Assembly (NCBI RefSeq): GCF_900078335.1 | Contig: NZ_FKBR01000014.1 | Span: forward strand, 62,272 to 126,271 | Source: Bordetella trematum | Lineage (GTDB): Bacteria; Pseudomonadota; Gammaproteobacteria; Burkholderiales; Burkholderiaceae_B | Direction: 5' to 3' | DNA length: 64,000 nucleotides | Shown here: positions 1 to 7,650 of the stretch, in pieces | Layout of the letters: each line of letters opens with the position of its first letter | How positions within the stretch are numbered: position 1 is the stretch's first letter | Program-made: the position numbers and the translations under genes | The notes under the pieces: generated by a model | Told to the model about the DNA's origin: nothing | Seen by the model: the letters and a program-made list of their open reading frames with translations, nothing else | The model's database searches: none

Positions 1-45
1 GACGCCCGCAAGCTCGACGCCTTGCTGCAACAGGGCCGCGCCTGA
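1..45 (+). CDS. 3' end of an unidentified CDS (partial)
   Basis: The first 45 bases read in frame as DARKLDALLQQGRA followed by TGA. Only 14 residues are visible, so the product cannot be identified. The reading is plausible because codon use is ordinary and no other gene covers these bases. It would converge with the ABC transporter operon on the minus strand. Confidence 0.4.
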   Translation, partial: DARKLDALLQQGRA

Positions 46-193
46 CGATGCGCTGCGCGGGCCTGGCGGCCCGCGTCGCAGCGCCCCCCCCCGATGGACG
101 CACTCCCCCGGCCAGCCCCCGCACGGAGGCGGGCAGCCGCTGAGATGGCACGGCGGATGCGACAAGCGGCCGGCGGGATTTTCCAGGCGCCAT

Positions 194-219
194 AAAAAAA
201 CTCCCGCCGCAGCGGGAGT
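194..219 (-). terminator. Rho-independent terminator of the ABC importer operon
   Basis: An 8-bp perfect stem (ACTCCCGC / GCGGGAGT, 200-207 and 212-219) has a 4-base CGCA loop. On the minus strand it is followed by a run of seven T. It lies 14 bases past the permease stop codon. The rest of the 46-232 gap shows nothing coding; it includes a run of nine C near 84-92. Confidence 0.85.
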
Positions 220-232
220 CCGTGCGCCGCGA

Positions 233-1027
233 TCAGAGCTTTTCGGTTTCGCCCGAGCGCGGCTGCCAGCGCATCAGGCGCTTCTCGCCCAGGCCGACCA
301 GATAGTCCAGCAAGAGCGCAAAGGCCGTCAGCACCACGATGCCGGCAAAGACCGTATTCACATCGAAAGTGCCTTCGGCCTGCAGGATGAGATAGCCCAC
401 GCCGCTGGCCGAGCCCAGGTACTCGCCCACCACCGCCCCCACGAACGCCAGGCCCACCGACGTATGCAGGCTGGAGAACACCCAGCTGGTGGCCGAGGGC
501 AGATAGACATGGCGCAGCAACTGGCGGCGGCGCGCGCCCAGCATGCGGGCGTTGTCCAGCAGCGTCGGGCTGACCTCGCGCACGCCCTGATAAACGTTGA
601 AGAACACGATGAAAAACACCAGCGTGACCGCCAGAGCGACCTTGGACCAGATCCCCAGGCCGAACCACATGCCGAAAATCGGCGCCAGGATGACGCGCGG
701 CATGGAGTTGGCCGCCTTGATATAGGGATCGAGGATGGCGCTGGCCGCCGGCGACAGCCCCAGCCACAGGCCGCAGCCCAGGCCCGCGACCGTGCCGATC
801 ACGAAGGCCAGCACCGTCTCCGAGAGGGTGATCCAGAGATGGTGGTAGATATCGCCGGTGGTCACGAACCACGACCAGATGCGCTGGGCCACTTCCAGCG
901 GCTGACCGAAGAAGAACGCCACCTTGCTGTCCAGCGAGGCCACATGCCAGATCAGCAGGATGGCCACCAGCAGCAGCAACTGCCAGACGCGCAGACTGGC
1001 GGAGCCGGGTTTGATCAGTTTCGCCAT
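233..1027 (-). CDS. ABC transporter permease, NitT/TauT (SsuC/TauC) type
   Basis: This 264-residue inner-membrane permease has about six hydrophobic segments. It carries the EAA-loop region typical of BPD_transp_1 proteins around residues 155-190 (ARMLGARRRQLLRHVYLPSA). It would form the channel of an importer with the ATPase and periplasmic protein encoded just upstream; only 3 bases separate it from the ATPase stop. Family members move sulfonates, taurine, nitrate, pyrimidine precursors or aromatic acids. The substrate cannot be read from sequence, but the CoA-transferase gene at the head of the cluster suggests an organic acid. Confidence 0.9.
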   Translation of the reverse strand: MAKLIKPGSASLRVWQLLLLVAILLIWHVASLDSKVAFFFGQPLEVAQRIWSWFVTTGDIYHHLWITLSETVLAFVIGTVAGLGCGLWLGLSPAASAILDPYIKAANSMPRVILAPIFGMWFGLGIWSKVALAVTLVFFIVFFNVYQGVREVSPTLLDNARMLGARRRQLLRHVYLPSATSWVFSSLHTSVGLAFVGAVVGEYLGSASGVGYLILQAEGTFDVNTVFAGIVVLTAFALLLDYLVGLGEKRLMRWQPRSGETEKL

Positions 1028-1030
1028 GAT

Positions 1031-1840
1031 TCAGGCCCGTTTCTGTTGGGCATAGCCCTTTAGCACTTCTTCGCGCAACACCGCCCAGATCGCCGCGTGC
1101 AGTTCCACGAAGCGGGGATCCATGCGCACCTCGGCCACGTCACGCGGACGCGGCAGATCGATGACGAATTCGCCGATCGGATGGGTGCCCGGTCCGGCCG
1201 ACAGCACCACCACCCGATCGCTCATGGCAATGGCTTCGTCAAGATCGTGCGTGATGAACAGCACCGCCTTGCGACGCGCCATCCACAGATCCAGCACTTC
1301 GTTTTCCATCAGCTGGCGCGTCTGGATATCGAGCGCCGAGAAGGGCTCGTCCATGAGGATGATGTCGGGGTCGCGGATCAGGGTCTGGGCCAGCATCACG
1401 CGTTTGCGCATGCCGCCGGACATCTGGTGCGGATAGCGATGCTCGAACCCGCCCAGACCGACCCGGCGCAGCCAGTCTTGCGCCTGCTCCTCGGCCTGCG
1501 CGCGCGCCACGCCGGCGAACTCGAGCCCGGCCTTGACATTGTCCAGCGCATTGCGCCAGGGCAGCAGCGCCTCGCCCTGGAACATATAGCCGGCACGCGC
1601 ATTGATGCCTTTCAGGGGCTGGCCGAACACCTTCACCTGCCCCGAAGAAGGCGCCAGCAGGCCGGCGCCGACATTGAGCAAGGTGGACTTGCCGCAGCCG
1701 GTGGGGCCGACCACGGAGACGAATTCGCCGGCGGCGACCGTCAATGTGGTGTCGGCCACCGCCGTGTAGCGCTGCGAGCTGTCATCGCGCGAGATGAAGG
1801 TGCACGTGATGCCTTCCAACGAGAGCGCCACCTCAGGCAT
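1031..1840 (-). CDS. ABC transporter ATP-binding protein, NitT/TauT type
   Basis: Cytoplasmic ATPase subunit of the importer, 269 residues from the chosen ATG. Visible motifs are Walker [10 protein letters not shown], signature [10 protein letters not shown], Walker B DIILMDEP and switch His in FITHDLDEA. The open frame extends 120 bases upstream to 1960, but that part is the shadow of the substrate-binding gene. ATG at 1840 ([10 protein letters not shown]) overlaps the upstream stop by 8 bases, as expected for translational coupling. Confidence 0.92.
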   Translation of the reverse strand: MPEVALSLEGITCTFISRDDSSQRYTAVADTTLTVAAGEFVSVVGPTGCGKSTLLNVGAGLLAPSSGQVKVFGQPLKGINARAGYMFQGEALLPWRNALDNVKAGLEFAGVARAQAEEQAQDWLRRVGLGGFEHRYPHQMSGGMRKRVMLAQTLIRDPDIILMDEPFSALDIQTRQLMENEVLDLWMARRKAVLFITHDLDEAIAMSDRVVVLSAGPGTHPIGEFVIDLPRPRDVAEVRMDPRFVELHAAIWAVLREEVLKGYAQQKRA

Positions 1841-2870
1841 TGGGATACTTCTCGTTGGCGCGTTCGGCGAACGCGTTGGTCCAGACCCGGGCGGTATCGA
1901 TCTTGGCCAGGTCGATGCCGGAGTAGCTGGCCAGCGCACGGGCGGCGGTGGCCGCGCCATCTTCCGGGAACATGCCGTTGGGCGAGAGCCCCTCCAGGCT
2001 GGCCTTGACCGCCGCCTTGTAGATGGCCGGATCGCCCAGCAGATAGCTGGTCGGCACGGTCTTGGCGATTTCGTCCACGCCGGCCGTCTGGATCCATTTG
2101 TCGGCGCGCACGATGGCGTTGGTCAGGGCCTGCGTGGTGGCGGGGTTGTTCTCGACGAAAGCCTGGGGCGCATACAGACAGCCGGCCGGCATGTTGCCGC
2201 CAAAGATCTCCAGCGTGTCCTTGAGCGTGCGGGTATCGACGATCAGCCGCATGTCGCCGCTCTCGGTGAGCATGGTGACCACCGGGTCGGTGTTGGACAT
2301 GGCATCGACCTGCCCGCTGCGCAGCGCGGTCACCGCGCCGGCGCCGGCGCCCACACCGATGAAGGACACATCGCTGGCCTTCAGGCCATGCTTGGCCAGG
2401 AAGAAACTCACCACCATATTGGTCGAGGAGCCCGGCGCGGTCACGCCGATCTTCTTGCCCTTGAGGTCAGCGGCGCTTTTGTAGTCGGGCAGATTCTTGG
2501 TGGACACCCCGACGCCGATCATCGGGCAGCGCCCCTGCAGCACGAAGGCGCGGTAGGCCTGGCCCTTGGCCTGCATGGCGATGGTGTGCTCAAAGGCGCC
2601 CGAGACCACATCGGCGCTGCCGCCCACCACGGCCTGGAGGGCCTTGGAGCCGCCGGCGAAGTCGGCGATGGTGACATCCAGCCCTTCGTCCTTGAAGTAG
2701 CCTTTGATTTCCGCGATGGTCAGCGGCAGGTAATAGATCAGTGCCTTGCCGCCGACGGCGATCTGCAGTTTGGTCTTTTCAGGTTTCTGGGCGCGCACGA
2801 TGGCCGGCGCCAGGCTCATGGCGCTGGTAGCGCCGGCGAGTTTGAGCAAATCACGACGAGATACGGACAT
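1833..2870 (-). CDS. ABC transporter substrate-binding protein (NMT1/SsuA-like), Tat signal
   Basis: Periplasmic binding protein of 345 residues. The N-terminus has a twin-arginine motif (SRRDLLKLAG) followed by a hydrophobic stretch ending APAIVRAQ, suggesting Tat export and cleavage near residue 28. The body has the NMT1/SsuA pattern (YYLPLTIAEIKGYFKDEGLDV; GKKIGVTAPGSSTNMV). It is first of the three importer genes and lies 105 bases downstream of the CoA-transferase on the same strand. Ligand unknown. Confidence 0.9.
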   Translation of the reverse strand: MSVSRRDLLKLAGATSAMSLAPAIVRAQKPEKTKLQIAVGGKALIYYLPLTIAEIKGYFKDEGLDVTIADFAGGSKALQAVVGGSADVVSGAFEHTIAMQAKGQAYRAFVLQGRCPMIGVGVSTKNLPDYKSAADLKGKKIGVTAPGSSTNMVVSFFLAKHGLKASDVSFIGVGAGAGAVTALRSGQVDAMSNTDPVVTMLTESGDMRLIVDTRTLKDTLEIFGGNMPAGCLYAPQAFVENNPATTQALTNAIVRADKWIQTAGVDEIAKTVPTSYLLGDPAIYKAAVKASLEGLSPNGMFPEDGAATAARALASYSGIDLAKIDTARVWTNAFAERANEKYPNA

Positions 2871-2975
2871 TGAGATCGTCTCCTGTGTGCCGCCGACGGC
2901 GGCCTGTGCTCGCGCGGCCGGACCCGGCCGCGTCGGTAAACCCGGACGTGATGCCAGCCCGCGCGCCCGGCCGTC

Positions 2976-4226
2976 TCAGGTACTGATTGCGCCGGTCTTC
3001 GCCAGCTCGGAAATCGTCGCTGAATCATACCCCAGCGATTTCAGCACGGCTTCGGTGTGCTCGCCCAGGCGCGGCCCCAGCCAGCGGGTGCCGCCCGGCG
3101 TGGCCGACAGCTTGGGCACCACGGCCGGCAGCTTGACCGGTTCGCCATCGGGGAAATGATGTTGCTCGATCATGCCGCGCGCCAGGAACTGCGGATCGGC
3201 AAACATGTCGGCCACGCTGTAGATCTTGCCCACCGGCACATCGGCCTGGCGCAAGGTCTGCAGGGCCTGCTCGATGGTCTGCCCGTCGCACCATTGCTGG
3301 ATGGCGCCGTCGATTTCCCCGACCCGGCGCGCGCGCCCGTCATTGCGCACCAGCTCCGGGTCCTCGGCCAGGTCATCGCGCCCGATGGCGCGCATCAGGC
3401 GATGAAAAATCGCGTCGCCGTTGCCGGCGATGACGATGTTCTGGCCATCCGACGTGGTGTAGGTATTGGAAGGCACGATGCCCGGCAAGGCCCCGCCGGT
3501 GCGCTCGCGTACCACGCCGGCCATGTCGTATTCGGGCACCAGGCTTTCCATCACGTTGAACACCGACTCATACAGGGCCACGTCCACCATCTGCCCCTGA
3601 CCGGCGCGGCAGGCCTCGCCGGTCTGGCCATTCCACCGCCCGCCGGTGGCATCGCGGTGGCGCAGGGCCATCATGGCCCCGATCACGCCGTGCAGCGCGG
3701 CCAGCGAATCGCCGATGGAAATGCCCACCCGCACGGGCGGGCGGTCCGGGTGGCCGGAGACGTAGCGCAGCCCTCCCATGGACTCGCCGATGGCGCCAAA
3801 GCCGGGCAGATCACGCATGGGGCCGGTCTGGCCATAGCCGGACAGGCGCAGCATGATGACTGCCGGGTTGATGGCGCGCAGGTCTTCGTAGCCCAGCCCC
3901 CACTTTTCGAGCACGCCGGGACGGTAGTTCTCGATGATGATGTCGGCCTGCAGGGCCAGCGCGCGCGCGATCTCGCGCCCGCGCGGATCCTTCAGGTTCA
4001 GGCCGATGGATTGTTTGTTGCGCGCCTGCACCGCCCACCACAGCGAGTTGCCTTCATGCAGATGCCGCCAGCTGCGGATGGGATCGCCACCGCCCTTGCC
4101 ATCGGGCCCGGGCGGCGTCTCGACCTTGATGACCTCGGCGCCGAACTCACCGAACATGCGGGCGGCGAACGGCCCGGCGATTAGCGTGCCCAGCTCGAGC
4201 ACCTTCAAGCCTTGCAAGGCTGACAT
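2976..4226 (-). CDS. Family III (CaiB/BaiF) CoA-transferase
   Basis: A 416-residue cytoplasmic enzyme expected to move CoA between carboxylic acids. The N-terminus is typical (LKVLELGTLIAGPFAARMFG). The putative catalytic Asp lies in the SIGDSLAALHG segment (D173), equivalent to Asp169 of formyl-CoA transferase. The middle segment GGRWNGQTGEACRAGQGQ is a little longer than the usual RxxTGxGQ. Being first in line with the ABC importer genes, it may activate the acid that the importer brings in. Alternatives are alpha-methylacyl-CoA racemase-like activities. The donor and acceptor are not predictable. Confidence 0.88.
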   Translation of the reverse strand: MSALQGLKVLELGTLIAGPFAARMFGEFGAEVIKVETPPGPDGKGGGDPIRSWRHLHEGNSLWWAVQARNKQSIGLNLKDPRGREIARALALQADIIIENYRPGVLEKWGLGYEDLRAINPAVIMLRLSGYGQTGPMRDLPGFGAIGESMGGLRYVSGHPDRPPVRVGISIGDSLAALHGVIGAMMALRHRDATGGRWNGQTGEACRAGQGQMVDVALYESVFNVMESLVPEYDMAGVVRERTGGALPGIVPSNTYTTSDGQNIVIAGNGDAIFHRLMRAIGRDDLAEDPELVRNDGRARRVGEIDGAIQQWCDGQTIEQALQTLRQADVPVGKIYSVADMFADPQFLARGMIEQHHFPDGEPVKLPAVVPKLSATPGGTRWLGPRLGEHTEAVLKSLGYDSATISELAKTGAIST

Positions 4227-4283
4227 CTGTCTGTCCCTCCGTCGCGGGCCTATCCTGGAGCGGCAGCCCGTCTGCGTACCGGT

Positions 4284-4886
4284 CTAGCGGCGCTCCATCA
4301 GCGCCCAGGCAATGGTGCCGGCATCGACATATTCGAGTTCGCTTCCGGCCGGCACGCCGCGCGCCAGGCGCGTGACGCGCAGACCGCGCTCGGCCAGCGC
4401 ATCGCCCAGATAATGGGCCGTGGTTTCGCCTTCGGCGGTGAAATTGGTGGCCAGGATGACCTCCTGGACCACGCCGTCACAGGCGCGATCCAGCACGCGC
4501 TGGAAATCGAGCTCACGCGGCCCGACTCCCTCCAGCGGAGCCAGCCTGCCCATCAGCACGTAGTACAGGCCACGATAGCCGTGGCTGGACTCGATGACGT
4601 TCTGGTCGGCCGGCGTCTCGACGATGCACAGCAGCGAAGGATCGCGCTTGGTGCTGGCGCAGGTGGCGCACAGCTCGTCTTCGGTGAAGCTGTTGCAGCG
4701 TGCGCAGTGGCGCAGGTTCTGCACCGCACCCGCCAGCGCCCGCCCCAGCAGGTCGGCCCCCTGCACATCGTGCTGCAGCAGGTGATAGGCCATGCGGCGG
4801 GCCGAGCGCACGCCCACGCCGGGCAGGCGGCGCAAGGCCTCGATCAATGCCAGCAACGGCTCGGGTTCGGGAAGGGAGTTATCCAT
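4284..4886 (-). CDS. recR: Recombination mediator RecR
   Basis: RecR works with RecF/RecO to load RecA at single-strand gaps. The 200-residue length is standard. Visible are the N-terminal helix-hairpin-helix ([17 protein letters not shown]), four zinc-binding Cys at 61, 64, 73 and 76 (CARC...CATC) and a Toprim domain starting LCIVETPAD. It closes the conserved dnaX-ybaB-recR order. A GC-rich hairpin sits immediately before its ATG and no good Shine-Dalgarno is visible there. Confidence 0.97.
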   Translation of the reverse strand: MDNSLPEPEPLLALIEALRRLPGVGVRSARRMAYHLLQHDVQGADLLGRALAGAVQNLRHCARCNSFTEDELCATCASTKRDPSLLCIVETPADQNVIESSHGYRGLYYVLMGRLAPLEGVGPRELDFQRVLDRACDGVVQEVILATNFTAEGETTAHYLGDALAERGLRVTRLARGVPAGSELEYVDAGTIAWALMERR

Positions 4887-4914
4887 GGCAAAGGCAAAGG
4901 CCCCCGGAGGGGCC
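4887..4914 (-). promoter_or_regulatory. Hairpin between ybaB and recR, terminator-like
   Basis: Six base pairs GGCCCC/GGGGCC (4899-4904, 4909-4914) with a 4-base loop. On the minus strand the stem is followed by TTTGCCTTTGCC and then the recR ATG. It could attenuate read-through or mask ribosome entry. The U-tract is interrupted, so a full terminator is doubtful. Confidence 0.4.
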
Positions 4915-4919
4915 AGGAC

Positions 4920-5246
4920 TCAGAACGGCAGCTTCATGCCCGGGGGCAGCGGCAGGCCGGCAGTCAGGCCGGCCATTTTTTCCTGCGAGGTGGCTTCGGC
5001 CTTGCGCAGCGCATCGTTGAAGGCGGCGGCGACGAGGTCTTCGAGCATGTCCTTGTCGTCGGCCAGCAGGCTGGGATCGATGGTCACGCGCTTGACGTCG
5101 TTGCGGCAGCTCATGGATACCTTGACCAGGCCGCCGCCGGCGGCGCCTTCGACCAGGATGTCGGCCAGGGCATCCTGGGCCTTTTTCATGTTTTCCTGCA
5201 TCTGCTGGGCCTGGCGCATCAAACCGGCCAACTGTCCTTTCATCAT
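4920..5246 (-). CDS. YbaB/EbfC family nucleoid-associated protein
   Basis: A 108-residue DNA-binding protein of the YbaB/EbfC family, normally a homodimer. The pattern is characteristic: [20 protein letters not shown], an amphipathic N-terminal helix, then [19 protein letters not shown] and a C-terminal helix. The length matches the family. It lies between dnaX (37 bases upstream) and recR, as in many proteobacteria, and is probably co-transcribed with them. Confidence 0.95.
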   Translation of the reverse strand: MMKGQLAGLMRQAQQMQENMKKAQDALADILVEGAAGGGLVKVSMSCRNDVKRVTIDPSLLADDKDMLEDLVAAAFNDALRKAEATSQEKMAGLTAGLPLPPGMKLPF

Positions 5247-5282
5247 GATGTGTCTTCCTTGAGAATGGGTTGAACGCCGGCC

Positions 5283-7367
5283 TCAGGCGGCCGGCGGGTC
5301 GACGGCGCGTACCGAATCCGGCACGACATGACCGCCAAAATCGTTGATCAGGGCCTGCACGAAGGGGTCGACCGCCACGGCCTGCTCGGCGGCCTCCTGT
5401 CGGGCGGCGCGCTCGGCGCGCGCCACCGCATGGGCCGTGCCGTCGCCGGTGGCGCCGACCTCGATCTCCAGGCGCAGGCTTTGGCCGAAATGTTCGCACA
5501 GCACGGTCTGCAGGCGCACCCGGCTTTCGCTTTCGGCCAGGGTGCGGACGGCCACGCGCAACTGCACCGCATCGCCCTGCACGCCGGCCCATTCGCTCTG
5601 GCGCGCCAGTTCGGCGGCCAGGCCGGTGACAGGCAGGCGCGCGGCCAGCTCCGGCCAGGTATTGGCGCTCATCTCGACCAGCCGGGCGCGCGGCGCGCGC
5701 CGCGAGGCAGCGACCGGCGCGCGCATGACGGCCGGCGCAGGCTCGGGCGCTTCGGTCACCAGGGTTTCGAACTCGTCGTCATCCGGGTCAGGGGTATAGC
5801 TCTGGGCGGTGTAGCCTCCCTCGGCATCATCGGGAATGGCCTCATCCACCCAGGCAGGCGGCCCGTCATCGGGCGGGGTCCGGGTTTGAGGCAAGGCCTC
5901 GGGCTGGGCTTGGCTCGCGGCGCGGGCCGGCTCAACCGGCACAGGCGTCTCCTCCCAGGGCGGCGGCAAACCGGCCGGCGCGACAACCGCCGCGGCTTGC
6001 GGCGCCGGAGCGGCCTGGAGCCCGGGGGCTGGCTGCGCCGCAGGCGGGGCCGGCTCGGGGTCGGCCGCAGGCTCGAATGCCGCCGGCTGGCTGGCTGGCG
6101 GCTGGCTGGCTGGCGGCGGCGCAGCGGCCACCGTACCGGTGTCCGCCGTGCCGACGGCTTCGGGTTCCGGCTTGGAGGCAGGCCCGGCCGCAACCGGCGC
6201 CACGGCGGCAACCGCTGCGACAGGCGCTGCCTGCGCAGCCGGCGCGGCGGATGCCGGGGCCTCGGCGCGGGTGGCCGGACCGGCCTCGCCATGCAACGAC
6301 AACATGCGCAGGCAGGCCATCACGAAGCCGGCGTATTCATCGGGGGCCAGACTCAGCTCGCCCCGGCTGTGCACCGCCACGGAATAGAACAACTGCACCG
6401 CATCGGGATGCAGCAGGCCGCCCAGGCGAGCGATATCGGCAGCCAGCGGATCCTCGGGAGCAGTGGCGCCAGCCACGCGTTGCTCGATCGCGATACGCGA
6501 GAGCAGCACGGCAAAGTCGGCCAGCGCACCGGCATAGGACAGGCCGCGGGTGGCCAACTCATCGGCCACGGCCAGCACCGCCCGCGCATCGCCCTGGTGC
6601 AGCGCCTCCAGCAGGCGCAACAGATGCCGCTGATCGATGGTGCCCAGCATGCCGCGAACGGCTTCCTCGGTCAGGTTGCCGGCGCTGTAGGCGATCGCCT
6701 GGTCGGTCAGCGAGAGCGCGTCGCGCATCGAACCCGAGGCGGCCTGCCCGATCAGGCGCAGCGCCGGCACTTCGAAGCCGATCTGCTCCTGACCCAGCAC
6801 AGCCTGCAGATGGCCCACGATGGACTCGGGCGGCATCTGCTTCAGGTTGAACTGCAGGCAGCGCGACAGCACCGTGACCGGGATCTTCTGCGGATCGGTG
6901 GTCGCCAGGATGAACTTGACGTGCGGCGGCGGCTCTTCAAGCGTTTTGAGCATGGCGTTGAACGCATGCCCGGTCAGCATGTGGACTTCGTCGATCATGT
7001 AGACCTTGAAGCGGCCCGCGCCCGGCGCGTACACGGCCTGCTCGAGCAGCTGGGTCATTTCCTCGACGCCCCGGTTGGATGCGGCGTCCAGCTCCAGGTA
7101 GTCGACGAAGCGCCCGGCGTCGATCTCGGTGCAGGCGCGGCACACGCCACAGGGCTGCGAGGTGATGCCGGTTTCACAGTTGAGCGACTTGGCCAGGATG
7201 CGCGAGAGCGTGGTCTTGCCGACCCCGCGCGTACCCGTGAACAGCCAGGCGTGATGCAGCCGCTGGGTATCCAGGGCATGGGTCAGGGCGCGCACCACAT
7301 GATCCTGGCCGACCAGGGTATCGAAGGATCGCGGACGCCACTTGCGGGCCAGAACCAGATAAGTCAT
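5283..7367 (-). CDS. dnaX: DNA polymerase III subunits gamma/tau
   Basis: Clamp-loader ATPase subunit, 694 residues. The AAA+ core shows Walker A GTRGVGKT (45-52), zinc Cys 64/73/76/79, Walker B MIDEVH (about 124-129) and the SRC motif (168-170). Residues about 370-555 form an Ala/Pro/Glu-rich linker, including a perfect 15-bp tandem duplication at 6086-6115. The C-terminus after about 560 is the tau-specific polymerase-contact region. I see no A-rich slippery heptamer for gamma production. The start MTYLVLARKW aligns with the family, yet no Shine-Dalgarno precedes it. Confidence 0.96.
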   Translation of the reverse strand: MTYLVLARKWRPRSFDTLVGQDHVVRALTHALDTQRLHHAWLFTGTRGVGKTTLSRILAKSLNCETGITSQPCGVCRACTEIDAGRFVDYLELDAASNRGVEEMTQLLEQAVYAPGAGRFKVYMIDEVHMLTGHAFNAMLKTLEEPPPHVKFILATTDPQKIPVTVLSRCLQFNLKQMPPESIVGHLQAVLGQEQIGFEVPALRLIGQAASGSMRDALSLTDQAIAYSAGNLTEEAVRGMLGTIDQRHLLRLLEALHQGDARAVLAVADELATRGLSYAGALADFAVLLSRIAIEQRVAGATAPEDPLAADIARLGGLLHPDAVQLFYSVAVHSRGELSLAPDEYAGFVMACLRMLSLHGEAGPATRAEAPASAAPAAQAAPVAAVAAVAPVAAGPASKPEPEAVGTADTGTVAAAPPPASQPPASQPAAFEPAADPEPAPPAAQPAPGLQAAPAPQAAAVVAPAGLPPPWEETPVPVEPARAASQAQPEALPQTRTPPDDGPPAWVDEAIPDDAEGGYTAQSYTPDPDDDEFETLVTEAPEPAPAVMRAPVAASRRAPRARLVEMSANTWPELAARLPVTGLAAELARQSEWAGVQGDAVQLRVAVRTLAESESRVRLQTVLCEHFGQSLRLEIEVGATGDGTAHAVARAERAARQEAAEQAVAVDPFVQALINDFGGHVVPDSVRAVDPPAA
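6086..6115. repeat. 15-bp tandem duplication inside dnaX linker
   Basis: Two perfect adjacent copies of GCTGGCTGGCTGGCG. On the coding strand they give a repeated Pro-Ala-Ser-Gln-Pro unit in the low-complexity linker of DnaX, a likely site of repeat-number variation between strains. Confidence 0.85.
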
Positions 7368-7374
7368 GCGGGGG

Positions 7375-7380
7375 ATTGTA
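7375..7380 (-). promoter_or_regulatory. Possible -10 element (TACAAT) directly before dnaX
   Basis: TACAAT lies 7 bases before the dnaX ATG on the minus strand. A transcript started there would begin at or within a base of the start codon, so it would be leaderless. No clear -35 is seen. Confidence 0.3.
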
Positions 7381-7433
7381 GAGCCAGATTAGGCCGTCTG
7401 CGCCGCCGCCGGGCAGATGCGGGCGTGGCCGAA

Positions 7434-7493
7434 ACAAAAAGGGGCGCCGCGCAGGAGAGTGAAGATACACCATCATCTCTTGCGCGGCGCCCC
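7434..7493 (-). terminator. Long terminator hairpin downstream of the 4.5S RNA gene
   Basis: A perfect 13-bp GC-rich stem (GGGGCGCCGCGCA / TGCGCGGCGCCCC) is extended by an imperfect inner stem (AGAG/CTCT plus TGA/TCA). On the minus strand it is followed by TTTTTGTTT. It lies between ffs and dnaX, so it should end the short RNA before dnaX. Confidence 0.8.
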
Positions 7494-7510
7494 TTTCGGG
7501 AAAACCGGGA

Positions 7511-7605
7511 GGCGAGCCTTACTCCGGCACTGGTCCTAAACGACTATGGCTGCTTCGTTCCCGACCTGACCAGTTTCACCGTCGAACCATGCGAAGGGGC
7601 CCGCC
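7511..7605 (-). ncRNA. ffs: 4.5S RNA, signal recognition particle RNA
   Basis: The minus strand holds the conserved SRP domain IV core: GGTCAGGTCGGGAACGAAGC followed by AGCC, matching the Ffh-binding symmetric and asymmetric loops of bacterial 4.5S RNA. The ends close by pairing GGCGGGCC with GGCTCGCC, giving about 95 nucleotides. A -10-like TAGAAT lies 8 bases before the proposed 5' end and a strong hairpin follows. The ends may be off by a few bases. Confidence 0.93.
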
Positions 7606-7612
7606 AGCACGC

Positions 7613-7641
7613 ATTCTAGCAGAGCCCGGGAAAACCTGCTG
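7613..7641 (-). promoter_or_regulatory. Promoter of the 4.5S RNA gene
   Basis: On the minus strand CAGCAG (7636-7641), 17 bases, then TAGAAT (7613-7618), 7-8 bases upstream of the predicted RNA 5' end. The -10 is good and the -35 weak. Confidence 0.5.
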
Positions 7642-7650
7642 CAGCGCCGT

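Noticed and set aside
5283-7367. Programmed frameshift in dnaX producing gamma
   Set aside because: No A-rich slippery heptamer or matching downstream stem was seen near the linker.
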